Shown here one piece after another: positions 20,528 through 31,867 of a stretch of 64,000 bases of DNA. The notes under the pieces were generated by a model. That model saw nothing but the letters and a program-made list of their open reading frames with translations. It made no database searches and was not told where the DNA came from. The DNA lies in the NCBI GenBank assembly GCA_009763385.1, contig CM019831.1, positions 19,370,080 to 19,434,079 of the forward strand, read 5' to 3'. The stretch's first letter is position 1. Each line of letters starts with the position of its first letter. Both the position numbers and the translations under genes were made by a program. This DNA is from Coix lacryma-jobi var. lacryma-jobi (taxonomy: Eukaryota; Streptophyta; Magnoliopsida; Poales; Poaceae).

Positions 20528-23045
20528 TGAAGGGTCGAGATGGCGGACTAGAGGGGGGGTGAATAGTCCTTTCTAAAATTAATCGCACCGGCTAACCGAA
20601 ACAAATGCGGAATTAAAACTATCGGTCTAGCCAAGACTACACCCCTCTACTTATACTCTATGACACCTTATAAAAGATCCTAAACAATGCAAATAAGGTG
20701 TCGGGCTAGCTAGAGCTCACCTAAACAATTCTAGCTTGCAAGGTTACACAAACCTAAGCAACTACTATTCAATCAACCGGGGAGCTCCTACACATGCCAC
20801 TAAGCAAAAGCACAAAGCCTAAGCTCACTAGCAATGCTAAAAAACAAGGCTACACAAGCCAAATTAGAGAGCTCAACTTAGCTACACAAACTAAGCAATG
20901 TGACTAGCAAGACTACAAGTCAACTAGTCACTCACGGGATTAACTTCTATGCTACACAAGCTAAGAAGGTAACTAGCATGCTACACAAGCGAACTAATTA
21001 CAAGAGCAACTATACTAGCACAAGTATATGAACAACTAAATACAAGCTAGTGAGTAGAGTTTGCAAACCACCGAGAAGAAGAACACGAAGTTGACACGGT
21101 GATTTTTCTCCCGAGGTTCACTTGGTTGCCACCAAGCTAGTCCCCGTTGTGTCGACCACACACTTTGGTAGTTCGGCGGCTAATAGGCACCACACCTAGC
21201 TCGACACTCGAGCGCCGCAAGAACTCACCCACAAGTGAGGGTAACTCAATGACACGCTCTACTAGAGTTGCTCTTCGCGATCCCCGTGGGGCGAGCACAA
21301 TGCCCCTCACAATCCTTCTCCGGAGCCACGCACAATCTTCACGCGGGCTTCACGACGGAGACTCGATCACCAAGCCGTCTAGGAGGTGGCAACCTCCAAG
21401 AGTAACAAGCACCACCGGCTTGCAACACGAACACCTAGTGCCACTCGATGCAATCTCTCAAAGCAACGCACTAGAATCGCTCACTCGCAATAGATTCGCA
21501 CACTAGCAAGCACAAGCGAGTTAGAGGGCTCCCAAGCACATCCACACAAGCCACCAAGGCTTTGGAGTGCTCCAACCTGTAGCCCAAAGCCGGCCCCAAC
21601 GACTATATATAGAGGGGAGCGGCCAACTAGCCGTTTCCCCTTTTCTGCGCTTTGGTCGGTAGTACCGACCCCCTGGGCGGTAGTACCGACAGTGTTAGGA
21701 CTAGCCGTTACACACGGCGCGTTGACCAAAACGAACAACCGACTCCTGGTCGGTACCTCCGACGGTCGGTAGTACCGGCCCTATGGCGGTACTACCAACA
21801 GGCCAACATGACAGCGAACAGAGAGCATCTCACAAAGGGACTTGGTCCCTCGGAAACTACCGCCCAAAGGTCGGTACCTCCGAGGTCGGTGGTACCGAGG
21901 TTATGGCGGTACCACCGCCAGGTCATTTTCAACTCAACACAGAGAGCTCTTCAAACTTGATTACCACCGGCCTTGGGTCGGTAGCACCGAGGGCGGTAGT
22001 ACCGAGGTTATGGCGGTACTACCGCCAGGCCATTTTCAATTCTACACAGAGAGCCTCGCGAAACCCTTTAGAGCCACGGTACCACCGACCCTCTGGTCGG
22101 TACCACCGCCGGCGGTAGTACCGAGGTTATGGCGGTACTACCGCCAGGCCAAATCAGCCCCAACACAGAGAAGGTTGCACGCAGCACCCATGGGCGGTAC
22201 TACCGACCCCCTGGGCGGTACTACCGACCACACACAGAAAACTTTGTTTTCTTCTCTATGTTGATCCAAAACACTTCCAACCCTTACTCCTTTGCAAAAG
22301 TGCTAACACCAACAAGTGTACAACAACATGTGCATGTGTGTTAGCATTTTCACAATCATTTTCAAAGGATTTTCTCTTTCACTCATAACGCCACTCGATC
22401 TTAGTAACATCGCAAAGTTAGATCGCTCAAGTGGCACTAGATGACCGATATGCAAACAAGTTTGCTCCTCTTAATAGTACGGCCATCTATCCTAAACCCG
22501 GTCATAATCTTCTCTACACACCTATGACCGGTGAAATGAAATGCCCTACAAATATACCTTTGCCTTGCGCATTCCATTCCATCTCCTTCGGTGTTGATGC
22601 AACACATGCACCAACCTCTTCATCAAATGATATGATCCACTTCATATCATCACATGGCCTCCATGGTCCATCGATCTTGACATCACTTGCTCTTCACCAT
22701 CGCTTCGGTCCTTCGGCGCCAAGTCTTGCTTAAGCCTCCCGACACTCGGTACCAACGGCTTCAAAGCCTCAACTTGCCCTTCACCTTCGCAACCGGTCCT
22801 TCAAGCCAAGTCTTGCCTTGATCTTCACCATCTTAGCCACATGACCACATGTCATGTCACATATGCAATAAGCTCATTCTTCACATGTGTGAGCCTTGCG
22901 ACATATTCCAAGCCATTTCTCCTCTATGGCATATGTTGCTCACACATGATCACCTATGGACTAATCACCTGTGTAATTCACTTCAAACACATATTAGTCC
23001 ACCTAAGTTGTCACTCAATTACCAAAACCAAACAAGGACCTTTCA
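20528..23045 (-). mobile_element. Solo LTR, Ty1/copia type, inside the transposase gene
   Basis: 2,518 bp; on the - strand it starts tgaaaggtccttgtttggtt and ends gccatctcgacccttca. Flanked by CATGC (20,523-20,527 and 23,046-23,050); removing it restores a continuous transposase reading frame across the site. There is no internal region, so it is a solo LTR. It carries a GGTACTACCG repeat array. Frames inside it are not genes. Confidence 0.9.
21650..22235. repeat. Array of GGCGGTACTACCG-type palindromic repeats
   Basis: Four main units of about 110 bp (near 21,770, 21,885, 21,995 and 22,113) share cggtagtaccgaggttatgg followed by cggtactaccgccaggcca, then a variable spacer ending acacagagag. 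Extra ggtcggtaccnccgac boxes lie between them. The boxes are imperfect palindromes. The array lies in the copia LTR. Confidence 0.85.
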
Positions 23046-24588
23046 CATGCCCCTTGTACTGACCCTGTGATTCTACGGGACAATTCTTCCATGCCCAATG
23101 CATACAGTCGATGGATCCTAGCATGCCAGGGAACCCTCTTTTCTCATTGACTGCCAGCAAGCGTGCGACGTCAGCCTCGTTGGGATGTCTCAGATATTCC
23201 GCTTCAAATATTTCTACGACTGCAGCAACGAACCTACGAAGGCTTTCTAGAGCAGTGCTTTCGCCAATACGAACATACTCATCTGTAGCGTCAGCAGAAA
23301 CCCCATATGTGAGCATACGAAGAGCAGCGGTGACTTTTTGGAAGCAACTCAGACCAAGCACACCTGTCGCATCCCTTCTCTGCACAAAGTAATAATCATG
23401 TGCTTCAACAACATTCATGATGCGTAGGAAAAGATGACTGTTCATTCGGAATCTGAACAAAATAAACAAATGGTGAACACCTTGTACGAACCAACTATAA
23501 TTGAAATAATTTGAATGCCACAAGAACAATTACCTCCGACGGAATAAATCTGGACCATACGTTGGATTTTCCGCCAAATAGTCTTGAAACATCCTTCGAT
23601 GGCCGCCTTCTCTATCGCGAAAAATAACAACATGGCCCGGCACCGAACCTCCGTGTCTACGTTTGTTATTAAAAAACGTGCCCACAGTACCAGAAAGTGT
23701 GACGATGAAGCAATCGTCGTCGTCTGAAGAATCATCGTCCAATTGCCTTCAGAGACGTGATCGGGTAGCCCGCATCTGCGGCAGACGACAGTAATTCACG
23801 AGCTGAGACTAATTCGACAGCTGAACATATACGACAACACGATATTCGGCTATGGATCGGAGGTCAAACCTTGGAAATGCGCTGTGAAATCCGACTTGAT
23901 CTGGCGGCATCCTGTAATCTGGAACCCATCCCAATGCAACCTTCGCTGATCTGCTCTGTTGCCCGATCGAGGGGAGGTGATGGCCGGATCAGGGAAGTCG
24001 ATGGCCGCCTGCCTGCTTGAGACGACCGGCTGGGAGATAGTGGTGGCCGGCTGGGACCTCCTTCTGCCGGCGAAGATGGTGCGACGGACGAAGCCGCGAA
24101 GGAATTGCCGCGAACGATGCCGCGAAAAAAAGGCACGACGCAAAATGATGCCGCGAAAAAAAAGGCGCGACGCAAATTGCCGCCAGATTGCGCGCGATTA
24201 GTTGGTGTGGGTCCAGATTTTTGGAAATTGCCAAAATAAAATGCAAAACGGTTGGAAATTAAGTCTTTCCACCTTTGCTAAATCCATTTGAGACTTGGCA
24301 AATTCCCAAATATGCCAAGTGAAAAATGCCAAACGGTTGGAGATGCTCCAAGTCATTCCAAGAATGTTGGAGAGTCAAAGTTTTTTAACTTTGACCAAGA
24401 TTTTAGAGAGAAATATAAAAATTTAAAACATCAAATATTTATATTATAAAAATATAACTAATAAAAAATCTAATTATACTTAGTTGATATTATAAATATT
24501 ATTATTTTATTATATAAATTTGGTCAAAGTTTAAAAACTTTGACTCTCCGAGATTCTTGGAATGACTTACAATTTGGAACGGAGGGAG

Positions 24589-24999
24589 TACAATGCAGGC
24601 AAGAGGCTCTTTGGTGGACCAAGGCTTCTCGTGCACGCCAGGAGACCAAAGGTGGCTTCACAAGCTTAGAGGTCCCCGATCAGACCATAGTAGGGATGCA
24701 AGTTTAAAATATTTTGGGTCATTGGGTCGACCCGAAAAATTGATCAAATCAACTAGAATGGTGTTTTGGTATTTTGAGATGCAAGTGGAAAAATAAACTA
24801 AAATGACATTTGACCGTAATTAGTTAGCTGACCCAAAAAACTCATTGAGTACCCACTTGCATCCCTAGACCATAGTGATCGTCTATATCCAAACCAACAG
24901 GATTTCAGTTTGCTCTTGAAATTTTAGAATAATTTGAATTTAGTTTCAGTACTACACTAACAAAACTATCGTCACAAACAGCACCTGCACCTGAACTAA
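24589..24999. repeat. Local tandem unit, copy A end and copy B start
   Basis: The segment ggcaagaggctctttggtgg (24,598) matches 36,615-36,735 and closes one unit. From about 24,897, aaccaacaggatttcagttt matches 43,994 and 50,135 and opens the next unit. A hAT-type MITE interrupts it at 24,691-24,867. Confidence 0.78.
24691..24867. mobile_element. hAT-type MITE
   Basis: 177 bp with inverted ends tagggatgcaagt / acttgcatcccta and a perfect 8-bp target duplication GACCATAG (24,683-24,690 and 24,868-24,875). The equivalent place near 36,718 has no insertion. Confidence 0.9.
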
Positions 25000-25285
25000 G
25001 GTGCTGTTTGGTTCACTGCCGGTAAAGGCAACGTTAATGCAATCAATAAGTAGTGGTACCTGTTACACTGTAAAGGAAAATGTTTTTTTGTTTGGTTGCT
25101 AACGTACTTCAAGGAGCGGGAGTGGAATCGCTTACCGCCCAGAGGGGAGCGGGACCGATGATTCACAGGCCTGTATCTGTTCCCGCTGGTGATGGATTAC
25201 GCGAGACCGAACCAAACATAAAGTGACGGTAATAGGTAACGCTGTGAATTGATTACGGGTCTAAAATGCGGAACCAAACAGCATT
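25000..25285. mobile_element. Tourist-like inverted-repeat segment
   Basis: Left end ggtgctgtttggttcac and complement of right end ccaatgctgtttggttcc form inverted repeats, with further pairing inside (gttgctaacg versus tggttcggtc region). No clear TAA follows 25,285, so it may be the terminal part of the compound element rather than an independent MITE. Confidence 0.5.
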
Positions 25286-25589
25286 GGTGTTGTTTAGTTC
25301 GGCCTTTGCGACCTGGTGTCGGCTCACAGCGCTAATCGATCACATTCTTCCGTGTTTGGTTGGCACACTTCGTAATAGAGAACACTGTGAATGCATCTGG
25401 CCCCGTACAAACCCTCAGCCCCTCCTCTCCCGGCGTGATCCACTCCCGTCGTGGCAAAGGACTTGCAAAAAAAGTAGGAGACCTTTTACAATGGTTGGAA
25501 TAGTTTACAATCGCATCCAATCGCTTCCGCGAAATAACTCTTTTGATTGTTTTAATTGGTGGAAGGGTAATATAGTTATTGTGCAAAGT

Positions 25590-26115
25590 GTCGTGAAACC
25601 ATCCCATCCCGCCCATCCCGCCGCGCCCCCATCCCTCGTGGGTCGACGCCTGACGCCGCCATCCCCCTCCAACAAATCAGTCGTCTCTCCCGCCCTGCTC
25701 TCTCCCTCTCCGAAGTCGTCGGCGCCGTCGGTTTCTCCAGCGTGCGACCTCGGCGCCACCGGCTTGCCCTCGCCCACACGCATCTCACGGATCCCGGTGC
25801 AGTGCCCTCGGCCTCAAGTCGACGGCGGCAACTAGGGCAGCGGCGCGACACCGAGCAATCTCCATCGACAAATCAGTCATCCCCGCCCTGCTCTCTCCCT
25901 CTCTCAAGCCGTCGGCGCCCTGCTTTCTCCATCGCTCGACCTCGGCGCCACCGGCCTGCCCTCGCCCACCCTCGGCCCCATGTCGACGTCGGCATCCAGG
26001 GCAGCGACGCGACACCGAGCCAACGTCGCCGGCGCGACACCCAGCTAGCTGGCGAGGCACCCAGGCAGCGGTTCCCCCCAGGCAGCGGTAGATCCGGCTA
26101 CCTCGTTCAATGAGA
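25590..26115 (+). repeat. GC-rich tandem duplication in compound element
   Basis: Two adjacent copies of about 190 bp (25,668-25,850 and 25,858-26,040) share cctgctctctccctctc, gacctcggcgccaccgg and gcagcggcgcgacaccgag boxes. Open frames run on both strands, but codon periodicity is not specific to one, so no gene is called. It could be a captured host 5' exon (Pack-MULE style); that is inference. Confidence 0.6.
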
Positions 26116-27109
26116 GGGACTTGAACAGGGAGAGCTCGTTCATCTCCGACACGACAGCCGTGATCGCATCACGAAGCTTTAGATCCACAATCAAGGTGTG
26201 TTATCTTTTCGTCTCGCTCAGTGTTTTGGCGTGTTGTTTTAATTAATTATTAGTTCGTACATTGATGTAGTATTAGCTGGATACTTCAAATTTCAATATA
26301 TAATTTTAACCAAATTTATAGAAAAGTACATGAACATATATATAAGATGACAGTAGTTTCATTAAAATCTACTATAAATCATGGATTTTCTCTTGCTCAC
26401 ACACTAGTTTTGGTGTATACACTTTAATCATAATCCTTTTACTGTCTTAAGGCTTTGGATGACATTTATCCACATGAGACTCTGATTGTCAGTAATGGTT
26501 TTTTTATAGCTGGCACATAGACACTTGAAATATCAGCCACTGAACAGCTTCAATTTCATATTTAGTACTATGCCACAGAACCTTCATAGTTAGGTTTTGC
26601 TTTTAATCTTGTTATCATCATCGAAATGAGTTTTGTTAGACAGGTTGCACATTAGTTTTGTTCATATATGGTTTCAATGGGTCTAGACCTTGTAGCATTT
26701 CCGACATTCACACATGGATCTTGAATGCCTTCTCTTGGCAGGTTATCACATTGACATATCTTCTCCCTTTTCTGAAGAAGGTTATCCTTGATACTAAAAA
26801 TTAATGGGAAGTAAGTAAATAAATCATTGTATTGATCAAGTAGTGTTTGGTGCTTGCTCATAACTGGTTTAGCTGTGGTCTAGAAAAGTAGTGAATTGTC
26901 ATGAATATTTTATAAATGTTGAGATTAATTACCAACTTTAAGGTATTATACCAAATATATGCCCTCCACTTGCATCTTGATATTTTGGTTGACTGCAACC
27001 ATGTATTTAGAATATGAGTTGGTCATAACGGATGCAAAGAAAGCCGATGACCAATTTTATATGAGTCTGCTATATCCTTGTAGTATTAGTAATCCTTACC
27101 CTGTAGGAA
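26116..27109. other. AT-rich stretch before the FAR1 relic
   Basis: No gene recognised. The GT-rich start near 26,193 and the acceptor ccctgtag at 27,096-27,103 directly before the FAR1 frame fit 5' intron sequence of the transposase gene. Confidence 0.4.
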
Positions 27110-27900
27110 ATGTCGGGTCTTGGTTATTTGTCGGAGCGCAATGAAATTGTTAGGAAGCTGTTTGGTAATGAAGAAGAAAGATTTCAGTTTTATAACAACT
27201 ATGCTAAGGAGAGAGGATTTAGTGTTAGAAAAAGCTACTGTGAGTGGGATAATGGCCACAATGAGATGATCCTTCGGAAGTTTGTCTGCAGTAATGAGGG
27301 TTTTCGCGAAGAGAAGGAGTTGAAAAGGGAGCCTAAGAAGCGGAAGCCACGCAATGTTACTCGTGTTGGATGTCATGCTAAACTTGTGATTGCATGGGAC
27401 CAGAACATAGGGCGGTGGTATGTGAAGGATTTCATCAATGGACACAACCATCTGATGGCAGATCCAGATGTTGCTTGTCTGTTGCATTCGCATAGAAGAA
27501 TCAGCGATGATTAGAAAGCTGAGATTTTGGAGATGCAGATTTCTGGGATCGGAAAACACCAAATAATGGATATTATGCAAAAGTAGTATGGTGGGTACGA
27601 TAAGGTCGGATATACAATAAGGGACCTGCACAATTTCTGTCATCACAATAAGGTGGAGACAGTTGTCATTGGTGATGCTCAAACAGTCATTAGTTACCTG
27701 ACAGAATGCAAATATAGAGATCCTGATTTTTTTTAGTACAAGACTGATGGGGAAGGGCACCTGACGGGACTGCTCTGGTTTGACTATCAATGTCGGCTTG
27801 ATTATGCAGCATTTGCTGATGTCGCTGTATTTGATAGCACATACAAAACGAACCGATACAACCTGCCCCTTGTTCCTTTTGTTGGGGTCAATCACCATTG
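27110..27900 (+). pseudogene. FAR1-type Mutator-like transposase, truncated
   Basis: Starting MSGLGYLSERNEIVRK after a likely splice acceptor, the frame encodes a FAR1 DNA-binding domain: FYNNYAKERGFSVRKS, a zinc-ligand pattern (FVCSNEGFREEK ... RVGCHAKLVI), then WYVKDFINGHNHL. It continues through in-frame stops near 27,512, 27,584 and 27,735 into the start of the MULE transposase domain (DYAAFADVAVFDSTYKTN), where the first catalytic Asp region lies. Coding ends at about 27,900, where repeat sequence takes over, so the catalytic core is mostly missing. An intact relative would transpose a Mutator element; FAR1/FHY3 regulators derive from this family. Confidence 0.85.
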
Positions 27901-28480
27901 CAGCGCTTGTGGTATTTCAAATAATGACAACTTTTTGCTTGTGGTATTTCAAATAATGACAACTTCAGATGTTATTTTGACATACTAAATGATTTCAATG
28001 GGAAAAATCATAAACATAAAAGTTGTAGAGTTGATCAAGATCTATAACTTTTATTTTAATTATTTCTTCATCCGACAAAATGGTACTAACGTTATTCACA
28101 AATTTTACAAATCTTACTTTCACAAACTATACACTATAAGATGGATATATAAAATGAGTGAACAATGTTACTACCACTACATCTGATGAACAAAATGACC
28201 AAAATAGAAGTTGTACATCTCCGAAACTTATAGAACTTTGTAGGTGATAACTTTTTCGTTACAATTCATATTGTCAAGGAAAACTACGTTTAAAGTACAC
28301 AAATTCAAAATATGATTTTTCAAACGACCTCAGATGGAGAAACAACCAAAATAAAAGTAGTAGATCTCAAAAAGTTATACAACTTTATAGTTAACCACTT
28401 TTTAATCTGAATTCATATTGTCATAGAAATTAAGTCCAATACAAAAAAAATCCTCAAATAAGTCAAATAAATAGAACACA
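27901..28480. repeat. AT-rich degenerate tandem repeats
   Basis: A 30-bp direct duplication (cttgtggtatttcaaataat) sits at 27,907 and 27,937. Three diverged units of about 150 bp follow, sharing an agatctataacttttatttt-like box and an attcatattgtca box (near 28,035, 28,210-28,275 and 28,350-28,425). No gene. Confidence 0.65.
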
Positions 28481-28510
28481 AACCAAAAAATTGAAAAAAA
28501 ATCACATCAG

Positions 28511-28574
28511 GGGCAATGATCGAACCTACGCCCTCTGCATACAGAGTTGTACCATCTACCACTAAGCTATGCTC
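28511..28574 (-). other. tRNA-like relic
   Basis: On the - strand gagcatagcttagtggtaga matches a tRNA D-arm/A box, and gtaggttcgatca matches a T-arm/B box, with a hairpin ctctgtatgcagag between. The anticodon loop appears too short and no acceptor stem pairs, so this is a decayed tRNA or tRNA-derived promoter rather than a working gene. Spacing of the two boxes is near that of a tRNA. Confidence 0.4.
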
Positions 28575-29744
28575 AGATGTTCAACACATTCAAGCTAAAT
28601 TTATTTATCTTTCAAATGAATGAATAAAAGTGTAGAAAACAAATAATCTCCTCAGAACCTCAGAATAATGCTGATGGATAATACAAGAGGGACCCTTGAG
28701 CTTACCCATGCCTAAACCAAAGACGTGATCTCATGCTTTACAGCTTCACATTTTTAAAACACATTTATGTACAAAACACTAATTAGCATCGGTTATGAGC
28801 CCCGAAGGGGTTTCTTGAAATCTCGGCCATCCGCGATCAAATCGACGGCGCAAAATAGGTGGGGAAGGATCCGGCCGGCCGAGCAGCGCATCCACGGCGG
28901 CGCGCCATGGGCGCCGGCGGAGCACGGCGGCGGACTCGCCGGAATGGTGATTTAGACCACCTCAGGCCCAACCAAGACCACCGGTGTGATCAGCGAGACC
29001 TAGCGAACTTAAGGGTAGGCTTTAGCGGGGGTGGAGAATACCGGAGAGACACCAAAATGTGGCGGCGCCATGAACGAGGTCTAGGAGCTCGCTGAAATGG
29101 CATCTCCGAGCAATAGGCGCATGTGAAGGGATAGAGGTTGGCGTGGGTGCTTCGGACGTGGAGGGGCCCACGAGGTTGGAGGACACCTGTGCGACGGCGA
29201 GGAAGCAGGAGCGGCGCAGGACGGATTGGCGACAGCGGCGGCGGCGGACGACGACAAACCGACAAACATGGAGAATGAATTCGAATGAACCCTAAAAAAA
29301 ATAACCGGACTATACTATTTGTATTATCCACCCCAACTATACTACCCAAAACATTATTTGTATAATTATAGATTGACCGTTTTTACCCTTAATTAAAAAA
29401 AAGAACTACAAAAAAAGGAATTACCACTTCCCATATTTTGGATACTGATTCACTCAATTTTGCACGCTATGGGACACGATTGGAAGCATATGGCCCACCG
29501 ACCATAGACTCACCAATCGCTTCCAATCGCGTTGCTCTCATCGCCTCCCATCGCTTTTCATGTTCTGGGCCCACCGACCAAAGACTCACCAATCACTTCC
29601 AATCGCCTCTCCAACCATTGTAAAAAATCTCAAAAAGTAATTAAGGCGCGATCCAAACAGAAAGCATAATCGATTGCTTGGTAAGAAGTACAGAAGGGAA
29701 TCATTCCGTTTGTGTTGCCTTCCCTTTTGCCAAACCAAACGGTA
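28575..29744. other. Right part of compound element
   Basis: GC-rich between about 28,790 and 29,275 (no recognised domain on either strand), then AT-rich. Repeated tcgcttccaatcgc motifs near 29,516 and 29,595 echo the left arm near 25,520. The last 120 bp carry the right inverted end. Confidence 0.5.
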
Positions 29745-30117
29745 TAAATAATCATAAGCAGAAGTCTACAACTTGGTACGTACTATCCACCTAAATAGTG
29801 AAAGAGCTCCGGCAACCGAAAAAATCCCGCCATAATCTAGGTACTAGCTTGTTCTCTAATCTTGAACGAGCCTGATCACATTTAATCATATAATCAATGA
29901 TGCCGTCAGCTTAGTTTCACTAAGCATCGCCACCTGGTTGTGAAATTCAACAAGACTCAACATGATAGCAATAGAACTTAACTGGTTCTCTATGTCGAGG
30001 TGGTGTCTGGAGCTTCTCTTGTAATGGACTAATATTAGCTTTTTATATATGACAAAAGCAGATAAAAACTGTTCTCTGAAAAATGTACAGTAGAGTAGCT
30101 CGAAAACTTCATTGTTT

Positions 30118-30348
30118 CTCCCTCTATCCCTAAATAACTATCATTATTGGTGTTTGTTGCAAGTTTAACTCGATTCGTACAATATACGTGCAACAGTTGT
30201 GTCTCCAAATAGATTTATTAAAAAACTAGATTCAAAGATCATTCCAATGATATTAATTATGTAACATAAATAAAATATTTTTAAAATATGTTTAGTCAAA
30301 GTTGTTTCTCACGAAGCAAAAATGACAGATATTTAGGAATAAAGGGAG
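30118..30348. mobile_element. Stowaway MITE
   Basis: Left end ctccctctatccctaaataa and complement of right end ctccctttattcctaaatat are inverted repeats; TA follows at 30,349-30,350. The other unit copies lack it. Confidence 0.82.
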
Positions 30349-31624
30349 TAGGTTGTAATCACGTCGGAGTTCCAGAGAGTCATGTGTTGTATTGAAGGTA
30401 GTGTACAATCTTCTTTTATTCACTGAAAATTACAGTCAGAATAGAGAACCTAAAACAAAACTGACAGGTAAATATTAGATGACTACATTGGTATATATGA
30501 GTTGTTGCTTAAATTGTACCAACATAGTTCTGCTTCTTCGTATTCTGAAGCTGCAATCTGGCAATGTCAAAAGTTCCCAACTATTACTATCACATAGCAT
30601 GGATTGGAAATGGTGCTCTTCATCTAGCAAATTTGTTACATATCTCAGCATTGTATAATGGCCTTGGGAGGAGGTACCAGGTAATTTTATCGGTTTTAGT
30701 AATATGTTGCTGATGTAAATGAACTCTTTCTTCTGCGATCTCCATTATTTCATATATCTTAGATGGTTAACGTTGTTTCTGAATGAAAATTCATTACTAT
30801 GATGAGACACATATTCATATTGATCGGTTATCCTAGAAGCTATTGATTCCATCGTGCAGATTATATAGTGTTTTTCAGCCCATGTCAGTTGTATTAACAA
30901 TTATTTGGAATGCCGCATGAATACACCAAAATGCTCCTTGCATTGCCGGATAACTTCACATTTCTCTAAATGAAACTCAAACACCAATATGCTCTCTGGT
31001 CGATCAAATCGCTAAAGAAGCCGGGCAATGGATCTTGGTCGGCTACGAACACTTGAAGTCCGTAGCTGCAATCGCTAGGTCGCTGGGGAGGCCTTGTACT
31101 TTGACCAATACCTATGGCTTGCCGTTTATTAGGCTATTGGGCAAGAACGATGCTTTCATAATTTTTCTCTTTCTCGTATATATACGGAAAACATCAAAGT
31201 ATAGATGAATAAAAGTGAAGTAACTCGTCAGTATAACTTTTTCTCCATTTGTGGCGCACAGTCATACAGTCAAATTTAAAGGAGCCACAAGCTTTTACTT
31301 AGTCAGCAATTGAGTAGCATGTGTTAGGACAGACAACAGGTATTGCACCATGAAAATGGAGGGCACACTGTGACAATTAATAGCAGTAGTTTTTGTGCTG
31401 AGATAATTGTATCTCGTTCTAAAATGTGTTGCCTTTCTGGACTTGAGTACAAGAAAGTACAAAATAGCAGCTCAAAGATGTAAATGGAACCTGTACAGGT
31501 TCATAATTAACATCTCTACTAGTGTAGCAAAGTTGAATAAAGGAGGCATGTGGTGCACGAAAGGGCTCTGTTTTGTAATACAACACTATAGTTAGCCAGG
31601 GTGCACATTTTATATAGTAGAGGC

Positions 31625-31665
31625 ACATGCATGCATGCATACATACATACATACATACATATAGA
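31625..31665. repeat. (CATA)n microsatellite
   Basis: About ten tandem tetranucleotides (catgcatgcatacatacata and continuing). Confidence 0.9.
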
Positions 31666-31867
31666 GATTGTAAGTTCCTTTCATTCTGCCACCGGAATTC
31701 TTAGTTGTATTGAAACCGATGGCCCTACAATGTTTTGAAATCCATGTGTCTCCATATTTCTTAGGATGTACGTACTATCTACATAGAACGGTGTGCTTGG
31801 GAGGTATCAAGAAATTGGACTGGTTAGCATTATATCACAGCCTTCCAAAATTTCCGTCATTCAAATG

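Larger units (their letters stand above)
19872..23742 (-). pseudogene. PIF/Harbinger DDE transposase, split by solo LTR
   Basis: On the - strand exon 1 is 23,742-23,534 (acidic MDDDSSDDDD start) and exon 2 starts at 23,452 after an intron with GT..AG ends. Exon 2 runs to about 23,051, is interrupted by the copia LTR, and resumes at 20,522 down to 19,872. The catalytic residues of a DDE_4/Harbinger nuclease are visible: Asp in MLGSIDCMHW, Asp in GMPGSHNDINVL, Glu in RKDVERFF. An HTH-like segment precedes them. A frameshift in a run of six or more T/A near 20,200 follows the Glu motif; the C-terminus (IMHNMIVEDERN) is still clear. It would cut and paste the element at TWA targets. Confidence 0.9.
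17435..24348. mobile_element. PIF/Harbinger transposon with transposase and Myb-like ORF1
   Basis: Ends gagcatctccaaccg and its complement, with target duplication TAA (17,432-17,434) and CAA (24,349-24,351, one change). It carries two converging genes: ORF1 on + (18,197-19,360) and a DDE transposase on - (23,742-19,872). Subterminal copies of accgttttgcatttgggct occur at both ends. A 2.5-kb copia solo LTR splits the transposase. Without it the element is about 4.4 kb, usual for plant PIF/Harbinger. Frameshifts in both genes suggest it is no longer autonomous. A small derivative lies at 32,890-33,255. Confidence 0.92.
17413..24588. mobile_element. Stowaway MITE split by a PIF/Harbinger element
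   Basis: The left end ctccctccatcccaaattgt (17,413) and the right end complement ctccctccgttccaaattgt (ending 24,588) are Stowaway inverted repeats flanked by TA (17,411-17,412 and 24,589-24,590). The MITE proper is 17,413-17,434 plus about 24,352-24,588; the rest is a later insertion. The inverted arms gaatgttggagagtcaaag and its mate near 24,535 lie in the right part. The paralogous unit near 36,605 lacks the whole block. Confidence 0.88.
25000..29744. mobile_element. Compound element with Tourist-like ends and a MULE relic
   Basis: The outer ends are ggtgctgtttggttc (left) and, as complement of the right end, taccgtttggtttggc. Both are flanked by TAA (24,997-24,999 and 29,745-29,747), and the paralogous units near 44,108 and 50,258 lack the whole 4.7 kb. 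The terminal style and TAA suggest PIF/Tourist, but the only coding relic is a FAR1-type Mutator transposase. A second pair of inverted segments lies inside (gaccttttacaatggttgga near 25,481 and its mate near 29,615). So a MULE within a Tourist-like element, or one chimeric element, are both possible. Confidence 0.6.
29745..31867. repeat. Local tandem unit, copy B, main part
   Basis: Collinear with 44,108-45,780 and 50,258-51,970: ctcttgtaatggactaat (about 30,018), agtcatgtgttgtattgaag (30,378), aatatgttgctgatgtaaat (30,700), tcgctaggtcgctggggagg (31,072), ggtatcaagaaattggactg (31,803). A Stowaway MITE and an ACAT microsatellite interrupt it. No common open frame survives between copies. Confidence 0.82.

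Noticed and set aside
21650..22235. CRISPR-like array of regular repeats
   Set aside because: Repeats are palindromic, diverged, within a plant copia LTR, with non-unique spacers and no cas genes; a eukaryotic nuclear context excludes it.
25266..26113. Possible protein gene in GC-rich segment
   Set aside because: Frames exist on both strands and across the internal duplication; no codon bias or domain favours one.
27086..27898. 270-codon open frame on the - strand
   Set aside because: It is the complement of the FAR1/MULE transposase relic, whose + frame shows real family motifs.
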